A stretch of 64,000 bases of DNA from Variovorax paradoxus (GTDB taxonomy: Bacteria > Pseudomonadota > Gammaproteobacteria > Burkholderiales > Burkholderiaceae_C), in assembly GCF_024734665.1 (NCBI RefSeq), contig NZ_CP102931.1, positions 5,950,001 to 6,014,000 on the forward strand, in the 5' to 3' direction. Shown here in pieces: positions 25,950 to 34,552 of the stretch; the first letter of the stretch is position 1, and each line of letters begins with the position of its first letter. The translations under genes were made by a program, and so were the position numbers. The notes below the pieces were generated by a model. That model did not search any database. It saw only the letters and a program-made list of their open reading frames with translations, and was not told the origin of the DNA.

Positions 25950-26759
25950 TCAGGCGTCGTGCGCAAAGGCGATGGTGGGAAGGTCCACGGCGCAGGCGCC
26001 GCCATCGACCATCAGCGAGCTGCCGGTGACCATCGCGGCCAGCGGCGAGGCGAGGAACATCACGGCATTCGCCACGTCCCCGGGGCTGGCGGCGCGGCCC
26101 ATGGGCACGTCGCGCGTGACGAGGTCGTAGGCCGCATCGGTGCCGGCCAGGCGGTACTTGTCGACGAGCACCTGCATCTGTTCGTCGGCCATCTCGGTGC
26201 GCACCCAGCCCGGGCACACCGCGTTCACGCGCACGCCCTGCCTGCCGTAGTCACGCGCCAGCGAACGCACCAGGCCGATGAGCGCATGCTTCATCGTCAC
26301 GTAGCCGACCACGCCCGGCCCTGCGAAGTGGCCTGCGAGGGAAGACAGCACGACGATGTTGCCGCGCCGCTCGATCAGCTCGGGCAGCAGTTCGCGTGCG
26401 CAGACGAAGGCGGTGTCGAGGTTCAGGCGCGTCGAGAGCGCCCACGAGGCGTCGTCGGTGGACAGCGCATCTCCCACGCCGTGGCCGCCCGCGTTGGCGA
26501 CGAGCACGTCGACACGGCCGAACTTCTCGCGTGCCTGGGTCAGTGCCCGGCGCACGTCTTCTGTGCTGGCGGCGTCGCCTGCCACCGCGAGGCCGTCGAG
26601 CTTCGAAGCGACGGCCTCGAGCTGCGCAAGGCGCCGCCCCATCAGCACGACACGGCCGCCCGCCGCGGCGAACTGCGCAGCGACCGCCGCACCGATGCCG
26701 GTGCCGCCGCCCGTAATGAACGCGACCTTGCCGGCCATGGAATCTCTCGTGGAACTCAT
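25950..26759 (-). CDS. Short-chain dehydrogenase/reductase (canonical active site)
   Basis: 269-residue NAD(P)-dependent SDR. The cofactor loop is ITGGGTGIGAAVAAQF (about residues 15-30), NAG is present at VANAGGHG, and the catalytic residues are Ser in VVLSSLAG and Tyr/Lys in GYVTMKHAL. The C-terminus GSSLMVDGGACAVD is standard. AAGGAGACAG immediately upstream supports the ATG at 26759. It is 18 bases ahead of the moaF-like gene and is probably its functional partner. It may oxidise a secondary alcohol intermediate in the pathway. Confidence 0.9.
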   Translation of the reverse strand: MSSTRDSMAGKVAFITGGGTGIGAAVAAQFAAAGGRVVLMGRRLAQLEAVASKLDGLAVAGDAASTEDVRRALTQAREKFGRVDVLVANAGGHGVGDALSTDDASWALSTRLNLDTAFVCARELLPELIERRGNIVVLSSLAGHFAGPGVVGYVTMKHALIGLVRSLARDYGRQGVRVNAVCPGWVRTEMADEQMQVLVDKYRLAGTDAAYDLVTRDVPMGRAASPGDVANAVMFLASPLAAMVTGSSLMVDGGACAVDLPTIAFAHDA

Positions 26760-26829
26760 TTGCTCTGTCTCCTTGTCGGGATCGACTCTAGGTTTCGGCG
26801 CGCATCGGCGATTGACCGAACGCGCAGAG

Positions 26830-28431
26830 TTAGTTGCCCGACAGCGCGAAGTCGGCGCAGCGCTCAGCCAGCATCACCGTGGGCGCGTTGGTGTTGCCGC
26901 TGACCAGCGATGGCATTACCGAGGCGTCGCACACGCGCAGCCTCGCCACGCCGTGCACGCGCATGCGCGCATCGACCACGGCCAACTCATCGCGGCCCAT
27001 ACGGCAGGTGCCGCTCGGGTGGTAGACGGTCTTGGCGCGCTGGCGCACGTAGGCCTCGATGGCATCGTCGGCCAGGTCCTCGGCGGCGGACGGCGCGAGC
27101 TCCTCCGACACCAGCTCGCGCAGCGCCGGCGCGCGCAGGATGCGGCGTGCCAGCTTCACGCCGCGCACCAGCGTGGCGACGTCTTCCGGCGCCTGCAGGT
27201 AGCCGCCGTCGAACAGGATCGGTGCCATCGGGTCGGCGCTGCGCAGCCGCACGCTGCCGCGCGATCGGGGCCGCAGGAAACAGGGGTTGATCGAGATGCC
27301 GTGGCCGGCCAGCGGCTCGCGGTCGACGTCGCCCACCAGCACCGGCAGCACGTGGAACTGCAGGTCAGGCCGACCTTCGCCGGTGGTGTCGACAAAGCCG
27401 CCGCTCTCGACCACGTTGGAGGTGAGAAGGCCGGTGTTGAAGAGCGTCCATTGCAGGCCGTGCTTCAGCGCGGCCAGGCCGCGGTCGTTGCCCAGCAGGC
27501 TGATCGGCTCGCGCGTGCGGCCGTAGACCGACACCTCCAGGTGGTCCTGGAAGTTCTCGCCCACGCCGGGCAGGTCACGCGCCACGGGAATGCCAAGCGC
27601 CTGCAGCTGCGCGCCGGGGCCGATGCCCGACAGCATCAGCAGCTTGGGCGATGCCAGCGCGCCGGCCGAGAGGATCACTTCCTGGCTTGCCGTGGCCACG
27701 ATGTCCTCGCCGGTGCCGCCCTGGCCGGTGCGGTAGACCACGCCCGTGGCGGCGCCGTCCTGCGTCAGCACACGCATCACATGGGCGCCGGTGACCACCG
27801 TGAGCTTCGGGTTGCCGCGCACGGCCGCGAGGTAGGTGGCCGCGGTGCTCGCGCGCCGGCCTTCGAAGGTGGTCGTCTGGTAGAAGCCCACGCCGGCCTG
27901 GTCGGCGCCGTTGAAGTCGTCGTTGTAGGCCAGACCGCTTTGCTGCGCCGCGCGCAGGAAAGCCAGGCTCAGCGGGTGCCGGAAGCGCGTGTCGCTCACC
28001 TTCAGCGGCCCGCTGGTGCCGTGCAGCTCGCAGGCGAAGCGCGCGTTCGACTCGGCCTTGCGGAACCACGGCAGCACGTCGCTCCAGCTCCAGCCTTCGC
28101 AGCCCTGTGCCTGCCAGCCGTCGTAGTCGGCCGGCGTGCCCCGGATGTAGACCATGGCGTTGACCGAGCTGCCGCCGCCCAGCGTGCGGCCCTGCGGCAC
28201 GAACATCCTGCGGCCGCCCGCCGCGGGTTGCGGCTCGCTCTCGTAGGCCCAGGTGCGCTCGGTGCCGATCACGCGCACGAAGGTGGCGGGCATGTGGATG
28301 AAGCGGTCGTTGTCGGGCGGGCCGGCCTCCAGCAGCAGCACGCTGCGCCCCGCCAGCGCCAGCCGGTGCGCGAGCACGCAGCCCGCCGAGCCGGCCCCCA
28401 CCACCACGAAATCGAAAACCTGTTGCGCCAT
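26830..28431 (-). CDS. GMC-family FAD-dependent oxidoreductase (choline-dehydrogenase-like)
   Basis: 533-residue flavoenzyme that oxidises a primary alcohol to an aldehyde. The FAD loop [15 protein letters not shown] is at the N-terminus (GAGSAG at residues 12-17). The GMC signature 1 [18 protein letters not shown] is near residue 82, signature 2 [17 protein letters not shown] near residue 255. The active-site His lies in [10 protein letters not shown] and the Asn in [13 protein letters not shown]. It resembles alcohol dehydrogenases of the AlkJ/BetA type. It is the first gene of the ten-gene minus-strand cluster; the promoter must lie in the 127-base gap it shares with divergent hemE. Confidence 0.92.
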   Translation of the reverse strand: MAQQVFDFVVVGAGSAGCVLAHRLALAGRSVLLLEAGPPDNDRFIHMPATFVRVIGTERTWAYESEPQPAAGGRRMFVPQGRTLGGGSSVNAMVYIRGTPADYDGWQAQGCEGWSWSDVLPWFRKAESNARFACELHGTSGPLKVSDTRFRHPLSLAFLRAAQQSGLAYNDDFNGADQAGVGFYQTTTFEGRRASTAATYLAAVRGNPKLTVVTGAHVMRVLTQDGAATGVVYRTGQGGTGEDIVATASQEVILSAGALASPKLLMLSGIGPGAQLQALGIPVARDLPGVGENFQDHLEVSVYGRTREPISLLGNDRGLAALKHGLQWTLFNTGLLTSNVVESGGFVDTTGEGRPDLQFHVLPVLVGDVDREPLAGHGISINPCFLRPRSRGSVRLRSADPMAPILFDGGYLQAPEDVATLVRGVKLARRILRAPALRELVSEELAPSAAEDLADDAIEAYVRQRAKTVYHPSGTCRMGRDELAVVDARMRVHGVARLRVCDASVMPSLVSGNTNAPTVMLAERCADFALSGN

Positions 28432-28558
28432 GTTCGTCCGGAGTTGTTGTTCCGCCCGGATGCTCGGCGCTGCGGCGCGCCATGGATCACCGAGGCGGGT
28501 TGGTGCAACTCAAAATGCGCTGTCGGTCAATGCCGGGGTGCCCTGCGACAATCGGGAA

Positions 28559-29668
28559 ATGCCTTTCGCCCCATTGCAAAACGACACTTTCCTGCGAGCC
28601 TGCTGGCGCCAGGCCACCGACCACACGCCCGTCTGGCTCATGCGCCAGGCCGGCCGCTACCTGCCGGAGTACGTTGCCACCCGCGCCAAGGCGGGCAGCT
28701 TCATGGGACTGGCCACCAACACCGACTACGCCACCGAGGTCACGCTGCAGCCGCTGGAGCGCTACCCGCTCGACGCAGCCATCCTGTTTTCCGACATCCT
28801 GACAGTGCCCGACGCCATGGGCCTGGGCCTGTCGTTCGAGGCCGGCGAGGGCCCGCGCTTCGCGCGCCCGGTGCGCGATGAAGCGGCGGTGGCCGCGCTC
28901 GAAGTGCCCGACATGGACAAGCTGCGCTACGTGTTCGATGCCGTGGCCTCGATCCGCAAGGCGCTGGACGGCCGCGTGCCGCTGATCGGCTTCTCGGGCA
29001 GCCCGTGGACGCTGGCCTGCTACATGGTGGAAGGCGCGGGCTCCAGCGACTACCGCCTCGTGAAGAGCATGCTCTACAGCCGCCCCGACCTCATGCACCG
29101 CCTGCTGGCCGTGAATGCCGACTCGGTGGCCACGTATCTCAATGCCCAGATCGACGCCGGCGCGCAGGCCGTGATGGTGTTCGACAGCTGGGGCGGCGTG
29201 CTGGCCGACGGCGCGTTCCAGGAGTTCAGCCTCGCCTACACGGCCCGCGTGCTGGCCGGCCTCAAACGCACCGGCGCCGACGGCCAGCCCGTGCCGCGCA
29301 TCGTGTTCACCAAGGGCGGCGGCCTGTGGCTCGACGCCATGCGCGAGCTCGACTGCGAAGTGCTGGGCGTCGACTGGACCGTGAACCTGGCCTCGGCGCG
29401 AAAGCAGATCGCCGAAGGCTCGGACGGCAAGGCCAAGGCCCTGCAGGGCAACATCGACCCCAACGTGCTGTTCGCGCCGCCCGCGCAGATCGAGGCCGAG
29501 GTGGCGAAAGTGCTGCAGGCTTTCGGCAAGCCCCACGCCGACCGCAACGCCCAGGGCCCCACGCACATCTTCAACCTGGGCCATGGCATCAGCCAGTTCA
29601 CGCCGCCAGAGCATGTGGCGGCGCTGGTGCAGGCGGTGCACGCCCAGTCGCGCGCGCTGCGCGGTTAA
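28559..29668 (+). CDS. hemE: Uroporphyrinogen decarboxylase
   Basis: 369-residue cytoplasmic enzyme that removes four carboxyl groups from uroporphyrinogen III to give coproporphyrinogen III in haem synthesis. Both family signatures are present: [15 protein letters not shown] (R29, R33) and the catalytic Asp in [15 protein letters not shown] (D79). [16 protein letters not shown] and the C-terminal HIFNLGHGI complete the active site. The ATG at 28559 matches the family N-terminus; the frame is open upstream only as shadow of the GMC gene. Length is normal. Adjacent to priA as in other betaproteobacteria. Confidence 0.97.
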   Translation: MPFAPLQNDTFLRACWRQATDHTPVWLMRQAGRYLPEYVATRAKAGSFMGLATNTDYATEVTLQPLERYPLDAAILFSDILTVPDAMGLGLSFEAGEGPRFARPVRDEAAVAALEVPDMDKLRYVFDAVASIRKALDGRVPLIGFSGSPWTLACYMVEGAGSSDYRLVKSMLYSRPDLMHRLLAVNADSVATYLNAQIDAGAQAVMVFDSWGGVLADGAFQEFSLAYTARVLAGLKRTGADGQPVPRIVFTKGGGLWLDAMRELDCEVLGVDWTVNLASARKQIAEGSDGKAKALQGNIDPNVLFAPPAQIEAEVAKVLQAFGKPHADRNAQGPTHIFNLGHGISQFTPPEHVAALVQAVHAQSRALRG

Positions 29669-29694
29669 CACTGCAGTCTTCGGGAGCGGGCCGG

Positions 29695-29714
29695 CGGGGC
29701 GCTGAGCCGCCCCG
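29695..29714 (+). terminator. Candidate hairpin after hemE
   Basis: Stem CGGGGCG/CGCCCCG with a 6-base loop, 26 bases after the hemE stop. It lacks a T-run, so termination is uncertain. Confidence 0.35.
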
Positions 29715-29767
29715 TAAAGTTGGTACGAAGCCGTTTGTCAAGCGCAAAAACGGCATATCGGTCTGAC

Positions 29768-29776
29768 TTATGCACA
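29768..29776 (+). promoter_or_regulatory. DnaA box (TTATGCACA)
   Basis: Exact match to the DnaA consensus TTATNCACA in the hemE-priA spacer. Together with a second perfect box 187 bases on, in the same orientation, and an AT-rich stretch between them, it suggests a DnaA-binding element. Confidence 0.55.
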
Positions 29777-29954
29777 AAACCCGTGTTGCACTGCGCAAGA
29801 TTTTCCGGGGGACCTCCCTCTTTGCTCCTAAAGAGATAGCGACGCTAAGTTATTGATTTATATAGGATTTGAACTTTGCTTTTTTTCCGGGCATTCCAGC
29901 CAGAGCCTTGATTTTCAAGGCCCCGCGGCGAATCGAGCTGGCTTGTCAACAAAG

Positions 29955-29963
29955 TTATCCACA
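29955..29963 (+). promoter_or_regulatory. DnaA box (TTATCCACA)
   Basis: Perfect high-affinity DnaA box upstream of priA. The spacer 29669-30145 contains no recognisable gene. Its middle part (about 29821-29880) is roughly two-thirds A+T in an otherwise GC-rich region. Confidence 0.65.
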
Positions 29964-30145
29964 GAAACTCTGGACGGCCTCCAAAGCTCTGAAAAATCAA
30001 CAACTTAAGCGCTCTTGCTCAAAGTCTCCTTAACAAACCTTTCCAAGAAGGACCGCTCATCTCCACAGCCGGCCTCCCCTCAGACAGCGCTTCCCAGCCG
30101 ACGAACGGTGCGCCACCGGCCCTGCCGTGGCGGCTCGACATCGCG

Positions 30146-32221
30146 GTGCAGACGCCCGCGCACGCCGCGCTCGGCGACCTGCTGAGCTACGCCAGCGCCG
30201 AGCCCATGCCGCCCGGCACGCTGGTGCGCGTACCGCTGGGCAAGCGCGAAGTGCTGGGCGTGGTCTGGAACGAGCCGGTTTCGCTGGTGGATGCCGAACC
30301 CGACATGGCACTGAAGCCCGTGGGCGCGGCGCTCGACGCGCTGGCCCCGCTGGGCGAGGCCTGGCGCGACCTCGTGGCCTTTGCAGCGCGCTACTACCAG
30401 CGCTCGATCGGCGAGATCGCGCTGGCCGCCCTGCCGCCGCAGCTGCGCGACCTGTCGACGACGCAGCTGGCGCGCCGCCTCAAGCGCAAGACGACGGCCG
30501 GGCCAGTGGCCGAGACAGCCGAATCGGCGAACCTGATCGCGCTGAGCGCGGAGCAGACGGCCGCCCTGGCGCGCATCGAAGCCGAAGCAGGTACTTTTTT
30601 GCTGGTCGGCAGCACAGGCAGCGGCAAGACCGAGGTCTACCTGCGCTGCGTGGCCGACCTGCTGGCGCGCGACCCCGAGGCGCAGGCGCTGGTGATGGTG
30701 CCCGAGATCAACCTCACGCCGCAGCTCGAAGCCCGCTTCAAGGCCCGCTTCGGCGAAGAGGCTGTGGTGTCGCTGCACAGCGGCATGACCAATCCGCAGC
30801 GGCTGGCGAGCTGGCTGGCGGCGCACGGCGGCGCGGCGCGCATCGTGCTGGGCACGCGCATGGCGGTGTTCGCATCGATCCCGGAGCTGAAGCTCATCGT
30901 GGTCGACGAAGAGCATGACCCGAGCTACAAGCAGCAGGAAGGCGCGCGCTATTCCGCCCGCGACCTCGCCGTGTGGCGCGGCCAGCGCGAAAAGGCCAAG
31001 GTAATCCTGGGCTCGGCCACGCCTTCGCTCGAGAGCTGGCACCAGAGCCGGCCCGCCGAAGGCGAAGACCCGGGCGGGCGCTATGTGCGTCTGGCGATGC
31101 CATCGCGTATTGGCGCGGGCGAGTTACCGGCCGTGCGCTTGGTCGACATGAATTTGCAGCCGCCAAAGACGGTGATTTCGGGCGCGCTGCTCGACGCCAT
31201 CGGCCAGCGCATCGCGCGCGGCGAGCAGAGCATGATCTTCTTGAACCGGCGCGGCTACGCACCGGTGCTGGCCTGCGGCGACTGCGGCTGGAAAAGCGAA
31301 TGCCCGCACTGCAGCGCCTACCGCGTGTTCCACAAGATCGACCGCACCCTGCGCTGCCACCACTGCGGCTTTACCGAGCGCGTGCCGCGCGCCTGCCCGG
31401 CCTGCGGCAACCCCGACATCGCGCCCGTGGGCCGCGGCACCGAGCGGCTCGAAGAGCACCTGGCCGAGCTGTTCTCGGCTGTGAAGCACCCGGATGGCAG
31501 CGCGGTGCGCATTGCGCGCATCGACGCCGACAGCACCAAGAAGCAGGGCGCGCTCGAATCGCAGCTCGCGGCCGTGCACGCGGGCGAGGTCGACGTGCTG
31601 GTCGGCACGCAGATGATCGCCAAGGGCCACGACTTCCGCCGCATCACGCTGGTGGCGGCGGTGAACCCCGACGGCGCGCTGTTCTCCAGTGACTTCCGCG
31701 CGCCCGAGCGGCTGTTCAGCCTGCTGATGCAGTCGGCCGGCCGCGCGGGCCGCGATGCCGCGTATCTCGCAGCGCAGGGCGCGAAGGCCGAGATGTGGAT
31801 CCAGACGCACCATGCGCAGCACCCGCTGTTCATGGCGCTGCGCAAGCACGACTACGCCAGCTTCGCGCAGCAGCAGCTCGACGAGCGCCGCGCGGCCGGC
31901 ATGCCTCCCTTCGCGTTCCAGGCACTGCTGCGGGCCGACGCGAGAGAGCAGTCGGTGGCGCAGGGCTTCCTGAACATGGCGGCAGACCAGGCCGAGGCAC
32001 TGCCGGGCTCCGACCTCGTCACGCGCTACCCGGCAGTGCCGCTGGCGATCCAGCGCGTGGCCAATGTGGAGCGTGCGCAGATGCTGATCGAAAGCCCCTC
32101 GCGCGCCGCGCTGCAGCGGCTGCTTGCGGGCTGGCAGCCGCTATTGCACGAGTTGCGGCGCACGCCGGAGGGCAAGGGCGTGATCCGCTGGCTCGTCGAC
32201 GTCGATCCGCACAGCATCTGA
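30146..32221 (+). CDS. priA: Primosomal protein N' (replication restart helicase PriA); true start uncertain
   Basis: 3'-to-5' DNA helicase that recognises stalled forks and reloads the replisome. 691 residues from the GTG used here. Walker A is GSTGSGKT (about residues 155-162) and motif II is VVDEEHDPSYKQ. The zinc-binding cysteines are in CGDCGWKSECPHC and CHHCGFTERVPRACPACG, followed by helicase motifs V/VI (GTQMIAKGHDF, QSAGRAGR). From GTG 30146 the first strand of the 3'-end-binding domain (WRLDIA, encoded just upstream in frame) would be missing. The frame stays open back to a stop at 29990 with no ATG, GTG or TTG. A good Shine-Dalgarno AAGAAGGA (30045-30052) is followed six bases later by ATC (30059). 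Confidence 0.93.
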   Translation: MQTPAHAALGDLLSYASAEPMPPGTLVRVPLGKREVLGVVWNEPVSLVDAEPDMALKPVGAALDALAPLGEAWRDLVAFAARYYQRSIGEIALAALPPQLRDLSTTQLARRLKRKTTAGPVAETAESANLIALSAEQTAALARIEAEAGTFLLVGSTGSGKTEVYLRCVADLLARDPEAQALVMVPEINLTPQLEARFKARFGEEAVVSLHSGMTNPQRLASWLAAHGGAARIVLGTRMAVFASIPELKLIVVDEEHDPSYKQQEGARYSARDLAVWRGQREKAKVILGSATPSLESWHQSRPAEGEDPGGRYVRLAMPSRIGAGELPAVRLVDMNLQPPKTVISGALLDAIGQRIARGEQSMIFLNRRGYAPVLACGDCGWKSECPHCSAYRVFHKIDRTLRCHHCGFTERVPRACPACGNPDIAPVGRGTERLEEHLAELFSAVKHPDGSAVRIARIDADSTKKQGALESQLAAVHAGEVDVLVGTQMIAKGHDFRRITLVAAVNPDGALFSSDFRAPERLFSLLMQSAGRAGRDAAYLAAQGAKAEMWIQTHHAQHPLFMALRKHDYASFAQQQLDERRAAGMPPFAFQALLRADAREQSVAQGFLNMAADQAEALPGSDLVTRYPAVPLAIQRVANVERAQMLIESPSRAALQRLLAGWQPLLHELRRTPEGKGVIRWLVDVDPHSI

Positions 32222-32260
32222 GCCGATGGATCGGCGACTGGTCAACCTGAGACCGCGGTT

Positions 32261-32470
32261 TCAGTGGTAGCCAGTGGGCTCCTTGCCCATGTCCACATAA
32301 CGCAGCTCGTTGTGCCTGCGCCGCGCGATGCTCACGGGCCACGCGAACACCACGAGGCTCAGCGCGGCGAGCGCGAGCCCGGTGGCGGTGCCGAACTTGC
32401 CGGCATGCCAGAACCAGCCGACGCCGGCGAGACATACCAACCACAGCAGGATGCGAAAAAGAATTGCCAT
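32261..32470 (-). CDS. Small membrane protein of unknown function
   Basis: 69 residues with two membrane helices (about residues 3-20 and 26-45) and a basic segment ARRRHNELRYVD after the second. Not recognised. The start at 32470 (MAILFRILLWLV) is preferred because AAGGGG lies about seven bases upstream; a longer frame to 32533 exists. It is convergent with priA, 39 bases apart. Confidence 0.6.
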   Translation of the reverse strand: MAILFRILLWLVCLAGVGWFWHAGKFGTATGLALAALSLVVFAWPVSIARRRHNELRYVDMGKEPTGYH

Positions 32471-32710
32471 TGCGCGCCCCTTCACACCTTTGACTTGCAA
32501 GCACTGTAGCAGCGCATCTGCAAACTCAAGCATTCATCTGAAGTCATAGCGATATCTATGCCTTACGGCCTGCCTTGGCCTACCCGAAAATTTGTGAAAA
32601 AAGAGTTGACGACATGCCCCGGGGCTGTTCAAGCTGTAACAGCGCGCGAACTCCTCGCGGGTTTCGCGTTCCAAGCAAGCTCGTCTATTGAAGGCAAAGG
32701 GTAGGTCGCC

Positions 32711-33391
32711 GTGAAACCGCCGTCTTTCGCAGGTTGGGTTCTCTCGCTCGCGTCGTGCTTCGCCTGCGTTCTTGCCGCACCCATTGCTTCGGCGGCCGAG
32801 CTCGATCTGCAGGGCAGCCGCCTGGTGGTGTCGGGCATGCTCGACGGCACCGCAATCAAGGAATTCACCGACCAGCTGGGCAGTGGAACGGTCCATACCG
32901 TGGTCTTCGAGGACTCGTTCGGCGGCACCGCCGAAGCAGCGGGCGCATACGCCGACGCCATCCGCGCGAGCGGCGTGCAGACCGAAATACGAGGCCAGTG
33001 CATGGCCGCCTGCGCATACGCCTTCCTGGCCGGCAAGACGCACCGCTTCGGCTATGGCCTGCAGGTCAACGGCATCCTGCTGCCGGTCGCGTCGCGCCCC
33101 ACGGCCGCCGAACTGGCAATACGTTGGCGCGGCGACGAGGCCCACAAGACGCTGGCCGACTTCACGCCCACCGCCGCTCCCTCCGCAGCCAAGCCGGTGG
33201 AAGCCAGCGCCCCGCCCGTCTTCAAGGACAACTGGCAGCCTGACCACGGCGTGCTCTTCACCGCGAGCCCGACGCTCTTCGGCCGCATCTACAACACCTA
33301 CTACTGCGACGGCACGCAGGGCCGCGACTTCTCGAAGTGCGAGCGCCTTGCCGATGCCGACCCGTACAAGCTCGGCGTCCTAACCCCGTAG
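32711..33391 (+). CDS. Exported ClpP/crotonase-like periplasmic protein, apparent active-site loss
   Basis: 226 residues from a GTG start, with a signal peptide cleaved near IASAA/E. Residues 45-125 resemble the ClpP-like secreted proteins of the COG3904 type: VVFEDSFGGTAEAAGAYADAIRASG corresponds to their NSPGGSVxxGxxIAxxIR segment. GQCMAACAYAFLAGKTHRFG corresponds to their GxCxSACxxxFLAG. In that family the Ser of SAC is the putative nucleophile; here it is Ala. Either the protein is a non-catalytic binder or it works differently. The C-terminal region has paired Cys (YYCDGTQ, SKCERL). The preceding 177 bases (32534-32710) show no gene. It overlaps the convergent transporter by 12 bases. 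Confidence 0.65.
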   Translation: MKPPSFAGWVLSLASCFACVLAAPIASAAELDLQGSRLVVSGMLDGTAIKEFTDQLGSGTVHTVVFEDSFGGTAEAAGAYADAIRASGVQTEIRGQCMAACAYAFLAGKTHRFGYGLQVNGILLPVASRPTAAELAIRWRGDEAHKTLADFTPTAAPSAAKPVEASAPPVFKDNWQPDHGVLFTASPTLFGRIYNTYYCDGTQGRDFSKCERLADADPYKLGVLTP

Positions 33392-34426
33392 CACGCTCAC
33401 CGCGAGCGGAAAGCTGAAGAAGGCAATCGCCGTCGTCCACAGGATGATGCGCGCGATGCGCCCGTTGTCCGCGCCGAAGCGCTCGGCCAGCATCGACACG
33501 TTGCTCGCGCTCGGCAGCGCCGCGACCAGCACGATCACCACCAGCGCCGCATGCGACAGCGGCAGCCCGAGCGCAATGGCGCCGAGCCCCAGGCCCCACA
33601 CCAGCAGCGGATGCGCGAGCAGCTTCACCGCCACCACCGGCAGCACGTCGCTCCATGCCGCCTTGGTCGCAGGGCTGCGCGCCGTGGTGCCCATGGCCTC
33701 CGCTACGGCCGCGCTGGCGCCATGCTCGCGCGCCAGCAGCGCCGAGCGGGCCAGCACCGCCCCGATGGTGAAAAGCGCCACCGGCGAGGCCGCATCGGCC
33801 AGCATGGCGATGGTGCGCTCGATGGGCCCCGGCAGCGGCCAGCGCGCAGCCGACAGCATCACGCCCAGCAGGATCGACCACGGCATCGGGTTGACCAGAA
33901 TCCCGCGCAGCGCCTTGCGCGCCGCCTGCGTGGCACCGCGCCGCCCCGCGCCACCCGCACCGTCGAGGCGCGACAGCGCAATGCACAGCGACGAAGTCAC
34001 CACGAGGTCGAACGCGATCGTGATGATCATCGGCCCCGCTGCCTGAGCCCCAAGAATGGCCACCAGCAGCGGCACGCCCATGAAGCCGGTGTTCGGAAAC
34101 GCCGCCACCAGCGCGCCGAAGGCCGCGTCGTTCCAGCCGATGCGCGCATTGCGCGTGAACGTCACCACACCCGCCACCACGGCCAGCGCGCTGATGCCCC
34201 AGACCAGTGCGACGCTGCCGTCCAGCAACTGGCCGATCGGCGTGCCTGCGCCGAAGCGCAGCAGCATGCACGGCAGCGCGAAATACAGCACGAAGGTGTT
34301 GAGGCCGGGAATGGCGTCCAGCGGCAGGATGCGGGCGCGGGCCGCGCCGTAGCCGGCCGCGATTAACGCGAAGAAAGGGAAGGTAACAAGGAATACAGGC
34401 AGCACCAGACCATTGTCGTTGCCCAC
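33380..34426 (-). CDS. AEC-family transporter (auxin efflux carrier-like)
   Basis: 348-residue membrane protein with about ten helices in two inverted halves. The N-terminus LVTFPFFALIAAGYGAARA, the family's AFPNTGFMGVPLL in helix 4 region and LPSASNVSMLAERFGADNGR near the C-terminus are hallmarks of the AEC/MdcF group. Members move malonate, other carboxylates or auxin-like weak acids; the substrate here is unknown. It is divergent from rep with a 126-base spacer. Its last 12 bases overlap the end of the ClpP-like gene on the opposite strand. Confidence 0.88.
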   Translation of the reverse strand: MGNDNGLVLPVFLVTFPFFALIAAGYGAARARILPLDAIPGLNTFVLYFALPCMLLRFGAGTPIGQLLDGSVALVWGISALAVVAGVVTFTRNARIGWNDAAFGALVAAFPNTGFMGVPLLVAILGAQAAGPMIITIAFDLVVTSSLCIALSRLDGAGGAGRRGATQAARKALRGILVNPMPWSILLGVMLSAARWPLPGPIERTIAMLADAASPVALFTIGAVLARSALLAREHGASAAVAEAMGTTARSPATKAAWSDVLPVVAVKLLAHPLLVWGLGLGAIALGLPLSHAALVVIVLVAALPSASNVSMLAERFGADNGRIARIILWTTAIAFFSFPLAVSVLRG

Positions 34427-34552
34427 CAGCAGGCTGCATCGGCGTGTCTGGCCTACAACCCCGCGGGGGCCGGCCCCGTATCATTGCCCGCTTTGCGCCT
34501 GCCGTTCCCCACGGCGTTCTTCACGGCCTTTTTCCGGTTCTCTTTTTCTCCA

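Noticed and set aside
29768..29963. Calling this the chromosomal oriC
   Set aside because: dnaA, dnaN, gyrB and rpmH are not in the window and only two boxes are seen. Reported as an origin-like element only.
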